Shown: positions 1 to 11,900 of the stretch, one piece after another | How the letters are laid out: every line of letters begins with the position of its first letter | How positions within the stretch are numbered: the stretch's first letter is position 1 | NCBI GenBank assembly: GCA_016209525.1 | Contig: JACQWK010000111.1 | Span: 1-46,471 of the forward strand | Origin: Verrucomicrobiota bacterium | Lineage (GTDB): Bacteria; Verrucomicrobiota; Verrucomicrobiia; Limisphaerales; SIBE01 | Direction: 5' to 3' | Length of the DNA: 46,471 nt | The notes under the pieces: generated by a model | Database searches by the model: none | What the model was told of the DNA's origin: nothing | Seen by the model: only the letters and a program-made list of their open reading frames with translations | Made by a program: the position numbers and the translations under genes

Positions 1-2526
1 ATGAACCAACCCACCCCTGCGCCCCTCAGAGGAGGGGATTTTCTATCAACTGCACGGTGCGTGGCTCCACTCTCTGGCGGCGATGCGGGGGTGGGTTTAC
101 GGTTCGATTCCACGCCAAATTCAGCTCGGAGAGGACCGGAGTGCTGTTTGGGAGATCTAACTTTGCTCGACGACGCGGAGCAGCTTCGACTCGTCGAGGA
201 ATGGGGCGCGGCGCAATTCGAATCGCGGCCGGCGGCGGCTTTGCACGAACTGTTCGAGGCGGAGGTGGAACGGACGCCTCACGCGGTTGCGGTCGTTTTC
301 GGAAACGAGCGCCTGACCTACTTCGAACTGAATCGCCGAGCCAACCGGCTGGCTCATTATCTTCGCCAATGCGGCGTCGGTCCTGAAATCTTGGTGGGAG
401 TTTGCTTGGAACGCTCTCCGGAGCTCGTGATCGGAATTCTGGCGGTTCTGAAGGCCGGCGGAGCGTACGTGCCGATTGATTTGACGTATCCGGCCGAGCG
501 GGTGGCTTTCATCCTGAAGGATACGAAAACGCCGGTGCTGCTGACGCAAATCAGTTTGTTGAGCCGATTGCCGTTGCACGCGGGCAAAGTGATTTGCGTG
601 GATGAATTTCATGGAGGTTCGAGTGAGGTGACGCACGGGGCTGGTCGCGGGGTTGCATCGACTGATGCAATTGACGGAGCCGTTCTCCCTCACCCCGGCC
701 CTCTCCCCAAGGGAGAGGAGGAGATGCAGGCTGGGCTTGGAGGAGTGCGGGCCGCTGGATTGGCTGACACGAAGCCTGCCGGCTTTCCTTTCGATGAAGC
801 TCGGAGCGCGGGCGGCTCGCCCGCGAGTTTCAACGTCCCTTCGGAAAATGCGGGCGAGCCGCCCGCGCTCCCGGCTGTTCATGGTCCCAATGCGCGCGGG
901 AACCGCCATGAGGCTGCCCGTGAACCCACCCCTGCACCCCTCCCCGGAGGGGAACAGACAATGACGGCGCGCGATGCGATTCCCCTCCTGGGCGGGGCAG
1001 GGTGTGGGTGGGTTCACACGCCAGGGAAATCGCGAGACCGAAACTCGACTGCTTCTGAACTCGAGGCGAACCCGCGCAGCGGAGTAACGGCAGGGAATCT
1101 TGCCTACGTGATCTACACCTCTGGTTCCACGGGCCAGCCTAAAGGCGTTTTGGTCACGCACGCCAATGTGGTGCGGCTGTTCCAGACCACTGAGTCTTGG
1201 TTTCACTTCAGCCGCGAGGACGTGTGGACTCTCTTTCACTCTTACGCATTCGATTTCTCGGTCTGGGAAATCTGGGGCGCGTTGCTCTACGGCGGGAAAT
1301 TGGTGGTTGTGCCGTATTTGATGAGCCGGTCTCCGGATGAATTTCATGCGCTGCTCCTCCAAGAGGACGTGACCGTGCTCAACCAAACACCTTCGGCTTT
1401 CCGGCAATTGATTCAAGCAGACAAGATGTCGGTCCTGCCTTGCCTGCGTCTGGTCATCTTCGGCGGCGAAGCGCTCGATCTGGAATGCCTCAAGCCGTGG
1501 TTTGAACGGCACGGAGACCGCCGTCCGCAGTTGGTCAACATGTTCGGAATTACCGAAACGGCCGTTCATGTGACGTATCGGCCCTTGGCGCTTTCTGATC
1601 TCGGTTTGGGGAGCGTCATCGGAATTCCGATTCCCGACCTGCAGGCTTATGTGCTCGACAAAGCGCTTCGGCCGGTGCCGATGGGAGTTCCTGGCGAGCT
1701 TTATGTGGGTGGCGCCGGATTAGGACGCGGTTATCTGAATCGACCGGAATTGACCGCCGAACGATTTGTCCCGAATGCACTTGGCGGACAGCCTGGCGAG
1801 CGGCTCTACCGGACCGGAGACCTGGTGCGTTGGCTGCCGAACCGGGACCTCGAATATCTGGGGCGGATCGATGACCAAGTTAAAATTCGCGGTTTCCGCA
1901 TCGAACTCGGCGAGATCGAAGCGGTGTTGGCGGACCATCCAGCGGTCGTGCAGGCCGCCGTGCTGGTTCGCGAAGACGCGCCCGGCGACAAGCGTTTGGC
2001 CGCGTATTTTGTGGCGCGCAAACCCACTCCGGCCAGCATAGACTTGCGGAACTTTCTTCTGGGACGACTGCCGGAGTACATGGTGCCGGCCGCGTTCGTC
2101 GTATTGGAATCTTTCCCGCTGACCACCAACGGAAAAATCAATCGGCGGGCTCTGGCGGCGATGCCCGTCAAGCGCTTGGAAACCGAGACTGCTTTCGAGC
2201 CTCCGCGCACCGAACTGGAACGGACCATCGCAGAGATTTGGCAACAGATCCTGCGCGTGCCGAAGGTCGGCTTGGACGAAAACTTTTTCGAACTCGGCGG
2301 CAATTCGCTGCTCATCGTTCAGGTCCACGGCAAATTGCGCGGCGCCTTGAACAAGGAATTGCCGCTCACGAAGCTGTTTCAATTCCCGACGGTCCGCGCG
2401 CTCAGCCGTTACATGAGCGAATTGCCGGACGCAACGGCGGGCGTCCGCAAAGCGGTCGAGCGTGCCCAACGGCACGCGGACGCCTTGGCCCAGAGAAACC
2501 AACTTGCAGAGGAACTGAAGCGATGA
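1..2526 (+). CDS. NRPS adenylation-carrier protein (A-PCP), Thr-type code, possibly 5'-partial
   Basis: Activates an amino acid as its adenylate and loads it on a phosphopantetheine arm. After about 50 repeat-derived residues comes a C-to-A junction sequence (LTLLDDAEQLRLVEEWG), then the A domain (about residues 75-700) with TSGSTGQPKG at 374-383, FGITETA, YRTGDLVR and the catalytic Lys in TTNGKINRRAL. A carrier domain follows, with Ser769 in LGGNSLL. Reading the ten pocket positions by eye against GrsA (Asp at residue 418 onward) gives D-F-W-N-I-G-M-V-H-K, the classic threonine signature. The loop between the A2 and A3 motifs is swollen by about 160 residues made of palindromic repeats. The window begins exactly at this ATG, inside a repeat, so the true gene may start upstream and carry a condensation domain. 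The megasynthase follows 397 bp downstream on the same strand. The A-PCP call is secure; the start is not. Confidence 0.9.
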   Translation: MNQPTPAPLRGGDFLSTARCVAPLSGGDAGVGLRFDSTPNSARRGPECCLGDLTLLDDAEQLRLVEEWGAAQFESRPAAALHELFEAEVERTPHAVAVVFGNERLTYFELNRRANRLAHYLRQCGVGPEILVGVCLERSPELVIGILAVLKAGGAYVPIDLTYPAERVAFILKDTKTPVLLTQISLLSRLPLHAGKVICVDEFHGGSSEVTHGAGRGVASTDAIDGAVLPHPGPLPKGEEEMQAGLGGVRAAGLADTKPAGFPFDEARSAGGSPASFNVPSENAGEPPALPAVHGPNARGNRHEAAREPTPAPLPGGEQTMTARDAIPLLGGAGCGWVHTPGKSRDRNSTASELEANPRSGVTAGNLAYVIYTSGSTGQPKGVLVTHANVVRLFQTTESWFHFSREDVWTLFHSYAFDFSVWEIWGALLYGGKLVVVPYLMSRSPDEFHALLLQEDVTVLNQTPSAFRQLIQADKMSVLPCLRLVIFGGEALDLECLKPWFERHGDRRPQLVNMFGITETAVHVTYRPLALSDLGLGSVIGIPIPDLQAYVLDKALRPVPMGVPGELYVGGAGLGRGYLNRPELTAERFVPNALGGQPGERLYRTGDLVRWLPNRDLEYLGRIDDQVKIRGFRIELGEIEAVLADHPAVVQAAVLVREDAPGDKRLAAYFVARKPTPASIDLRNFLLGRLPEYMVPAAFVVLESFPLTTNGKINRRALAAMPVKRLETETAFEPPRTELERTIAEIWQQILRVPKVGLDENFFELGGNSLLIVQVHGKLRGALNKELPLTKLFQFPTVRALSRYMSELPDATAGVRKAVERAQRHADALAQRNQLAEELKR
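4..98. repeat. Palindromic repeat family B, copy 1 (in coding frame)
   Basis: Degenerate inverted repeat with a left arm AACCCACCCCTGCGCCCCTC and a right arm ending GGGGGTGGGTTT. It is translated as PTPAPLRGG at the N-terminus of the NRPS protein. Related copies lie at 922-1017 and, between genes, at 22315-22405. Confidence 0.7.
687..720. repeat. Palindromic repeat family A inside NRPS A-domain loop
   Basis: CCCTCACCCCGGCCCTCTCC followed by the hairpin partner GGGAGAGG. It is read in frame as PHPGPLPKGE. The same core occurs in intergenic DNA at 2605-2636, 29945-29983 and 33421-33456. Confidence 0.8.
802..872. repeat. Palindromic repeat family C inside NRPS A-domain loop
   Basis: Inverted repeat: arm CGGAGCGCGGGCGGCTCGCC at 802 and its near-perfect complement GGCGAGCCGCCCGCGCTCC ending at about 871. 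It is translated as ARSAGGSPAS and NAGEPPALPA. A second copy, read in the same frame, lies in the KS-AT linker at 4544-4613. Confidence 0.85.
922..1017. repeat. Palindromic repeat family B, copy 2 (in coding frame)
   Basis: Inverted repeat from GAACCCACCCCTGCACCCCT to GGTGTGGGTGGGTTCAC, translated in frame as EPTPAPLPGGE and LLGGAGCGWVH. It closely matches the intergenic copy at 22315-22405. Confidence 0.85.
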
Positions 2527-2604
2527 AGGATGCGACCTTCTTCGGGGCGTTGTCTTGTAGCCGCCGTGGTGACGAGGCGGACTGTGTCAAATCCGAATTT
2601 CCTT

Positions 2605-2636
2605 CCCCCTCACCCTGGCCCTCTCCCCCAGGAGAG
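2605..2636. repeat. Palindromic repeat family A, intergenic
   Basis: CCCTCACCCTGGCCCTCTCC plus a short hairpin partner. It lies in the 397-bp gap between the two NRPS/PKS genes, which otherwise holds only repeat-like DNA and no credible gene. Confidence 0.7.
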
Positions 2637-2660
2637 TATCTTTTTAGCGGCGTTTCTGGC

Positions 2661-2794
2661 GTAGCGCAGAGTTGCACTCTGCCGTATCGCCGATTTGCAA
2701 TCGGCGGCGGTTCGGCAAGCTCCGGGACGTTGGGGCAAGTCAGGTGGATGCGGAATGCAATTCCGCGATACAGCAGATTGAAAATCTGCGCTAC
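2661..2794. repeat. Palindromic repeat family G, intergenic
   Basis: Begins GTAGCGCAGAGTTGCACTCT and ends with the inverted partner AATCTGCGCTAC. Nested short palindromes repeat the pattern stem-TTGCA-stem. A second, longer member is at 20868-21057. Confidence 0.8.
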
Positions 2795-2923
2795 GCTATA
2801 CACATACCGGGCGAGTAGCCCGTTCCACCCATTTTTCAGACAGGTTCCAACGCTCTTGCCATCCATAGACCCAGCGCACGGCGGTCGCTTCTCCGCAGTA
2901 ATTCAGTTTGACGGCGAATCCCC

Positions 2924-5900
2924 ATGAACATCGGCACTTCCACCAATTCCGTGGGCAGCGTGGCGATTATCGGCATGGCGGGCCGCTTCCCCGGCGCGAG
3001 CGACGTGGACGCGTTCTGGGAGAATCTCAAAAACGGAGTGGAGAGCATCACATTTCTCTCCGATCAGGAATTGGCCGAGGCCGGCGTAGATGCCGAGACG
3101 CTTTCCGATCCGAATTACGTCAAAGCCCGATCCGTTCTGGAAGGGATCGAACTCTTCGACGCCGACTTTTTCGGCTACAGCCCGAGGGAAGCGGAAGCGA
3201 TGGATCCGCAACAGCGGCTGTTTCTGGAAGGCGCGTGGGAGGCGCTCGAACATGCCGGATACGACACTGAAACGTACGACGGCGCTATCGGGGTTTTTGC
3301 CGGTTCGTACATGAACACGTACTTGCTGGCGAACCTTTGTTCGAGCCGGGAATTCATCGAGAGCTTGCTGAGCTTCAAACGCCTCGGCGCTTTCCAAACG
3401 TTTCTCGGCAACGACAAGGATTACCTGACGACGCGCACGGCCTATAAACTCAACTTGAGAGGACCGGCAGTCACGATTCAGACCGCGTGCTCCACCTCGT
3501 TGGTCGCCGTGTGCTCGGCCTATCAGGCCTTGGTGAGCCATCAGTGCGATATGGCCCTGGCCGGCGGCATCACCGTCACCTGCCCGCAACGCAAAGGATA
3601 CCTGTATCAGGAAGGGGGAATGCTTTCACCCGACGGGCACTGTCGCGCGTTCGACGCGAACGCCCAAGGGACCGTTTTCGGCAGCGGGATGGGAATTGTC
3701 GTGTTGAAACGATTGGCGGACGCGCTCGCGGAGGGAGACCACATCATCGCGGTCATCCGTGGAGCGGCTCTGAACAACGATGGCTCGGTCAAGGTCAGCT
3801 ATACCGCGCCGAGTGTGGACGGACAGACGGAGGTCGTGGCGTTGGCTCAAGCCATCGCCGGCGTCGGCGCCGAAACGATCGGCTACATCGAGGCCCACGG
3901 CACAGGGACGCCCTTGGGTGATCCGATCGAGATTGCGGGTCTCACCCAGGCCTTTCGAGCCGCCACTCAGGCCAAGGGATTTTGCGGCATTGGATCGGTC
4001 AAGACCAACCTCGGCCATTTGGACGTCGCGGCCGGAGTGGCGGGATTGATCAAGACGGCCCTGGCGCTCCAGCATAAGCTCATTCCGCCCAGCCTTCACT
4101 TCACCACGCCGAACCCCAAGATTGATTTGGCCGACAGTCCATTTTACGTCGTGAACCGCTGCCAAGCCTGGAAAGCAGGGAACACACCGCGGCGAGCCGG
4201 CGTGAGTTCGTTTGGCGTCGGCGGCACCAACGCGCACGTGGTTCTTGAAGAAGCACCCGTGATGGAGAGCGCTCGTCCCACGCGGACGCGCCAACTGCTG
4301 ATTTTGTCGGGTAAGACCCCTTCCGCGCTGGACGCGGCCACGCAACGGCTGGCGGCGCATTTTCGGATGCATCCCGGCGTTGATTTTGCAGATGCGGCAT
4401 ACACGTTGGCGGTGGGCCGCCGGGCGTTTAATCACCGGCGCTTTCTGGTTTGCCGTGATGCCCTCGAGGCCGTTGAGCTTTTTGCCAGGAACGACTTGTC
4501 TCCCAAATCGGGGTGGATTGAGGACGCGAGCCGTCGAACGATTCGGAGCGCGGGCGGCTCGCCCGCTCCTTTGGAAGGGACTACGAAATCCGCGGGCGAG
4601 CCGCCCGCGCTCCAAGCCGTAAGTTCATGGAGAGATTCTAAAAGAGTTTTCACCCAGCAGCAGGATCATCGGGAAACGCCGGTCGTCTTCATGTTCCCCG
4701 GACAGGGAGCCCAATATGAAAGGATGGGCGAGGAGCTTTATCGCACCGAGCCTGTCTTTCGGGAGCAAATCGATCGTTGCGCGGAGATTCTGAAGCCGTG
4801 TTTGGGTTTGGATATTCGCGAAGTGCTTTATTCCGGCGATTCATCAGAGCAAGTCTTGGAGCCTCAGGCTGACGATTCCTCCTCGTGCTCGTCGTCGTCC
4901 TCGGCCTCGGCCTCGAAAACCGAACACAAATCGAGGACGAGGACGAGGACGATGTCCGGAATCGGTGTCTCTGACACAGTCCCAATCCACCAAACGAGGA
5001 TTACGCAGCCGGCATTGTTCGCCGTGGAATACGCGCTGGCCTCGCTCTGGATTTCCTGGGGCGTGAAGCCGAAAGCGATGATTGGCCACAGCGTCGGCGA
5101 GTACGTCGCCGGCTGCCTCGCCGGCGTGTTTTCGCTGGAGGCAGGGTTGCGCTTGGTCGCGGAACGGGCGCGTTTGGTGCAGGAGTTGCCGGGAGGCGCC
5201 ATGGTCGCGGTCCGTCTTCCGGAGAAGGAGGTCCTTCCGCTTCTGGAGAGCCGACTTTCGATTGCCGCGATCAATGCGCCTTCGCTCTGCGTCGTGGCGG
5301 GCCCCTTCGAAGCCGTCAAGGCATTCGAAGAGAAGTTGGCGGATCAGCGTGTGACCAGCCGTCGGCTTCAGACTTCGCACGCCTTCCATTCCGCGATGAT
5401 GGATCCTGCGCTCGAAACGTTCGGCCAGATCGCGAAACACGTCGAGTTTCAAAAACCGCAAATTCCGTATGTGTCCACTGTTACTGGCGCATGGATCACT
5501 CCGTCGCAAGCCGTGGATCCCGGCTACTGGATCGGACACATGCGCCGGACCGTTCGGTTTGCCGACGCGCTTTCCGTCCTGCTGCAAGGTCCGCGTCAAG
5601 TGTTGCTGGAAGTCGGCCCGAATCAGACGCTCGCCAGCCTGGCGCGCCAGCATCCGGGAAAATTGCCGGATCACACTATCCTCGGTTCGCTTCCCGCCAC
5701 ACCCGGCAAATCACTGGAACAGGAATCGGTATTGACCGCGCTTGGGCGGCTGTGGCTTGCCGGCGTCACGATTGATTGGCGGGGATTCTACCATCGCGAG
5801 CAGCGGCGACGGGTGGTCCTGCCGGCCTATCCGTTTGAGCGGAAGCGATACTGGATTGAGGCGCCGAAACACGCCCCGTCCGAGCCGATTGAAGTCCATG

Positions 5901-8900
5901 GGCGCGCAGCCGCGGGTGTCCCGCCTGCCGTCGCGGAGCGCATCCTGCCTTCCGAACCGGCGTGTGTCGATTCCGCTGGATCGCTCAGCTCACACTCAGT
6001 CCCGCCGGGCGAGACGCCCGGCTCTACGGCAAGCGGGACGCTTGCCGCTAGGATGAAGGAACTTCCTATGCCGGAATCGAAGTTACAGCAAAGCCATGAC
6101 CGCAACGGCCGGATTCTTGCCGCCTTGAAAAGCTTGTTGCACGAATTGTCGGGCGTGAATCTGGAGGACAAGGATCCGTCCGCGACGTTTCTCGAACTGG
6201 GTTTTGACTCCCTTTTTTTGACGCAAGCGCGCCAGTCTCTTCAAAGCAAGTTCGGCGTCAAGATAACTTACCGTCAATTGTCCGAAGACCTCTCCAATTT
6301 AAACGCCTTGGCGGCGTACATCGATGAGAAGTTGCCGCCGGAGGCGTTTGCAGTTAAGCCGGCGCCTGAGGTGAGCGTTGCGCAAACCTCGCCCTCCGGT
6401 TCCACTCCGGCCTCCGCCCCTCTCAGCCGACCGGCGGCAAGTTCTGGCGTGGGCACACCGGACCAACCGAACGCTCTGCCGACGGGTGCCGGCTCTTTCA
6501 ATAAACGTGTTGCGATCCAGATCGCGAACGTAGGGCAAGTTTCCAGCCTGCCTCCTCCGGGAGAGTCCGCTGCGAACGTTGAGGCAGGCAGGATGCCCGC
6601 CCTACCTTTGATCGAGCGGATTATCCAGCAACAACTCCAGACCATGTCGCAAGTCATGGCGCAACAACTCGAAGTGTTGCGGGGCGATGGATTCGCCTTT
6701 GGCATTAAGCAGTCCAACGAAAGTTCTCAGCTTATTGGCGGAAGTGTCGTGCACCCTCACCCCGGCCCTCTCTCGCTGGGAGAGGGAGCGGGTGATGGCG
6801 CGGGCGGAGTGGTGTCTCCATCTCCCTCTCCCCAGGGAGAGGGGGAATCGTCCGCAGCGCTACAAAGATCGGGACACGCCCGAATGGATCACGCACAGCG
6901 TCAGATCCTCCCTCTCCCAGCGGGAGAGGGCCGGGGTGAGGGAGAACGCCGGACCGCTGCAAACCAGGCCGCTCCTAGCGTGCAACCACGCGCCTTCGGT
7001 CCATTCCGGCCCGTCACCAGGTCCAGCGATGGAGGATTGACGCCGAAGCAACAGCAGCACCTGGCGGCGTTGATCGAGAGATACACGCGGCGCACACCCA
7101 ATTCCAAGCGACTGGCGCAAACGTTTCGAGAGCCTTTGGCCGACCCTCGATCCGTCGCCGGCTTCCGCCAACTTTGGAAGGAACTCGTTTATCAGATCGT
7201 GGTGGAGCGATCGTCCGGCTCGAAACTCTGGGACGTGGACGGCAACGAGTATGTGGATGTCACGATGGGTTTCGGCGTGAATCTCTTCGGCCATTCCCCG
7301 GTCTTTGTGACCGAAGCGGTCCGCGAGCAATTAACGAAGGGCGTCCACATCGGTCCGCAGTCGCCGCTGGCCGGCGAAGTGGCGGAGCTCATCCGGGAAT
7401 TTACCGGCATGGAACGGGTCACCTTCTGCAACACCGGATCGGAAGCGGTCATGGCGGCCTTGCGGATCGCCCGAACAATCACCGGACGCAGCGCGATCGC
7501 ATTTTTCTCCGGCGATTACCACGGCATGTTCGACGAAGTGTTGCTCCGGCCCAACAATGTCGCTGGAAATTTCCCGTCGCTGCCGGTGGCTCCGGGCATT
7601 CCCGCGAAGGCCGGGGAGGACGTGCTGATTCTGGATTATGGCACGCCCGAATCGCTGGAATTTCTGCGCGCTCACACGTCGAAGTTAGCGGCGATTTTGG
7701 TGGAGCCGGTGCAAAGCCGGCACCCGGAAATCCAGCCGAGAGAATTTCTCCAGGAGGTGCGCAAGCTCGCCTCCGCCTCGGGGACGGTTTTGATTTTTGA
7801 CGAAGTCATCACTGGATTTCGCGTTCATCCGGGCGGCGCGCAGGCGGTCTTCGGAATCCGGCCGGACATGGCCACTTACGGCAAAGTCATCGGCGGCGGC
7901 CTGCCGATTGGCGCCTTGGCGGGCCAGGCGGCGTGCTTGGACACGTTGGACGGCGGGACGTGGCGGTACGGGGATGATTCATCGCCCGAAGCGGACATGA
8001 CATTCTTTGCGGGCACGTTTGTGCGGCATCCGCTCGCGCTGGCCGCAGCGAAAGCAGTGCTTCATCACTTGAAGCGATCCGGCCCCAGACTCCAAGCAGA
8101 GCTCAATGACACGACGACACGGATGGCAGCCGAATTGAACGCGTTCTTCGACCAAGAGCACCTGCCGATTCACGTCGCGCACTTTGGTTCGCTTTTCCGC
8201 TTCCACTTTCCTCCCGAACTTCAGTATCTGACGCTTCTTTTCTATCATTTGGTGGAGCGCGGAATTTACATTCGGGAAGCCCATCAAAATTGTTTCCTCT
8301 CGACCGCCCATACGGCGGAAGACGTGGCGCGCGTGATTCAGGCCGTCAAAGAAAGCGTCCGGGAACTTCAGAACGCCGAATTCCTGCACAGCCCCGAGGT
8401 GGGGCGGGCTTCGAGCCTGACGGTTCACGCGGCGTCCGGTCGCGGGAACGAGGAGGCAAAGACGCCTCGAGAACCGGCAGACAAGACGTCCGCCCCGCAT
8501 CTTCAACCAGCCGCAGAGTCTCAATCGGCAGCCAGCCCTTTTCACGATTTCAAAAGTAAATCGACGCCGCTGCCCACAAATCCGATGACGGACCCCTCGC
8601 CCCATCCCTCTCCCCTCGGAGGGGAGAGGGTGTCCGAAGGACGGGTGAGGGGTGTTCCAAGCCGGACGACGGACGCGGCGGTCAACACCATTCCTCTAAC
8701 CGAGGTCCAAAAGGAAATCTGGGTGGCCTGCCAGATGGGGACGGAAATTTCCTGCGCGTACAACGAATCGTTCACCGCGCGATTCCGTGGCGCGTTTGAT
8801 GTGGAGGCCATGCGAAGCGCGGTTCACGAGGTCATCGCGCGGCACGATGCTTTGCGGACCACATGCAGTCCGGAGGGCCAGTTTCAGACGATCGCGGCGG

Positions 8901-11900
8901 CCTTGCCGATCGAAGTGCCGCTCATCGACCTTTCCACACTGAGCGACGCGGAGCGGCAGTGGAAAGTGGACGCGATCCCGGCGGAAGAATCGAACCAGCC
9001 GTTTGATCTCGTCCACGGCCCGCTCGTGCGAGCGCGGATGTTCCGGTTGGAACCGCAAACGCACCTGTTAGTCTTTACCGGGCATCATCTGGTGTGCGAC
9101 GGGTGGTCTTCTAACGTCATTCTGACCGAACTGACGGAGCTGTACTCGGCCCGTGGCGAAGGCAAAATGCCGAGCCTGGCTCCCGCTGCGACTTACGCGG
9201 AGTATGTGCAACTGGAGACTCAAGCGAGCCAAAGCGCCGATGGACAAGCCGCCGACGTGTGGTGGCGAGAACAATTCTCCACGCCCGCGCCGAAGTTGGA
9301 GTTGCCGACCGATCACCCGCGCCGGCCGGACCAATCCAAGCGCGGGGCCACGCGCCGAAGGCTGGTCGGTCCGGAGCTGTACCAGGCTCTCAAACGGTTC
9401 GGAGCCCAGCGCCGCACCACTCTTTTCTCCGTGTTGCTGGGAGCCTTCAAGGTGCTTCTGCACCGCCTGAGCGGCCAAGCGGACATTGTCGTGGGCGTTT
9501 TCTCGGCCGGACAAGCGCGGCAGGGCAAACTCGATCTGGTCGGTCATTGCGTAAACATGTTGCCCGTCCGCAGCCAGTTGGAGGGCAATCCGAGTTTCAC
9601 CGAGTACTTGAATGTGCTGAAGAGCCGCGTTCTGGATGTCCAGGAGCACGAGGATTACACGTATGGCCGGCTGCTTCAGCAACTCAAGTTGCCGCGTGAA
9701 CCGGGCCGGCTGCCGCTCGTGGAGGTCGCCTTCAATCTGGAACCCAAGGCGACCCGGCTGAACTTCGCCGGCCTCGAAGTCGAGGTGGACCAAAATCCGC
9801 AAGGCTACGTCAACTTCGATCTTTTCTTGAACATCAACGACACCGGCCAGAGCTTGATCCTCGATTTGGAGCATAACACCTCGCTGTTTGGGCAATTCAC
9901 CATCGACCGCTGGCTCGGCCACTTCGAGACCTTGCTGCGCGCCGTGGTGGAGCGTCCCGACGAGCGCATCGGGCATTTGCCGCTCTTGAGCGACGAAGAA
10001 CGGCGGCAGTTGTTGGTCGAATGGAACCGAACGGAAGCGGATTTTCCATGGGACGCCTGTCTGCACACCCTTTTTGAAGAACGGACTGAACGTGGACCGC
10101 TTTCGGTCGCGGTGATTTCAGACCACGGACAGCACACTTACCAAGAACTCAATCGGCGGTCCAATCAGCTTGCCCGGCACTTGCAGGGTTTGGGTGTTGG
10201 CCGCGGAACGATGGTGGGAATTTGCGCCGAACGATCCGTCGAGATGGTGATCGGAATCCTTGGGATTCTGAAAGCGGGCGGCGCATTCGTCCCGCTCGAT
10301 CCGGCTTACCCGAAGGACCGATTGGCGTTCATGGTTCAAGATACCGGGATGAAGGTGCTGCTGACCCAAGCAAAACTCCTCGAGGCCTTGCCGGACGTGC
10401 CCAGCGGAGACCCAGCGCGCTCAATTGACTTACAGAGCGGCCCGCGGGACAAACCAGGTCTCGTTCCCCCTCACCCCGGCCCTCTCCCCAGAGGAGAGGG
10501 AGAATCGCATGCCGCGGTTCGACAAGCCGACCCTCTCGGTCCGATCGAGGCACGGACGACATTGTTCCCTCTCCCTGAGGGAGAGGGCCAGGGTGAGGGG
10601 GAACACGACGTCCACTGGCCGACCGGTGTCGTTTGTTCCACGGACCAACCAGTAACCGTAGTCTGCTTGGACGCCGATTGGAAGACGGTTGCGGGCCAAT
10701 CCTCCGAAGCGCCGATGAGTCCGACCGAGCCCGAGGATCTGGCGTATGTGATCTACACCTCCGGAACCACGGGCAAACCAAAGGGCGTGCTCGTCGAGCA
10801 TCGTTCGATTGTGAACCATCTCTGCTGGAGGCAGCGCGCGTTTCCGATGGCATCGTCGGACCGGTTTCTTCAGAAAGCGTCTCTGAGCTTCGATATTTCG
10901 GTGTGGGAGATTTTCGCGCCGCTGCTGGCCGGAGCGCAGTTGGTGCTGGCCAAACCGGGCGGCGAACAGGACGCCGCTTACCTGGCGAAGTGGATCGGCG
11001 AGCAGCATGTGACGCACGCGCACTTTGGTCCGGCGATGCTGCGTTTGATTCTGAACGAACCGGAGTTCGCACGCTGCGGCGCGTTGCGCCGGGTGTTTTG
11101 TGGCGGCGAACCGCTGCCCGGCGATTTGCAGGAACGCTTCTTCGAGCGATCGACCGCGGAGCTCTTCAGCCAGTACGGCCCGACCGAAACGACCGTGGAC
11201 ACCGCTTGCTGCCGATGTTCATCCACGACGCTGACCGCTCGGGCTCCGATTGGCCGGCCCATCGACAACACCCAGGCTTACATCCTCGATTCTTGCGGGC
11301 AGCCGTTGCCCATCGGAGTCGCGGGCGAATTGCACATCGGCGGAATGGGAGTGGCTCGGGGGTACTTGAACAATCCTGCTCTGACCGACGAAAAATTCAT
11401 CCTCAACCCATTCACGACGGAAGAAGCTCACGAAACCACGGATGGCCCGGAGCGGCGAAGCCGCAACCAAACGCGGTGGGGCGAGAGTCGAGTCGAGCCT
11501 TCGAATCTCTGCCGGCCAGAAAGTCAGGGCTCGACGGGAGTCTCGCCCCACCAGGCATTCTGTTCGCCTGCGCAAACTTCACGTTCCAACCCCGCGCAGG
11601 CGCGGCTGTTCAAGACCGGGGATCTCTGCCGATATCGCCCCGACGGAACCATTGAATTCCTGGGGCGGATCGATCGGCAGGCCAAAATCCGCGGCTTTCG
11701 AGTCGAGCCCGAGGAAGTCCAAACTGTCCTGAACGAGCATCCAGCCGTGCGCGAGAGCGCGGTGATCGCCGCCGACGATGCGAGCGGGGGCAAACGTTTG
11801 GTGGCTTACGTCGTGCCCTCGTCACCGGCCGGGCACGAGCATCCGAGCCAAGCCGAAGGCCAATTGCTCTCCGATTTGGTCTCTCAATTTGAAACCGGCT

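Noticed and set aside
90-115. GGTTCGATTCC, like a tRNA T-loop
   Set aside because: No acceptor, D or anticodon stem can be built around it. It lies at the edge of a palindromic repeat inside the NRPS frame.
157-1569. Long minus-strand open frame opposite the NRPS gene
   Set aside because: It mirrors the codon structure of the GC-rich NRPS gene and shows no protein family features. The same holds for the long antisense frames at 3626-4615, 33937-35625 and 36415-38523.
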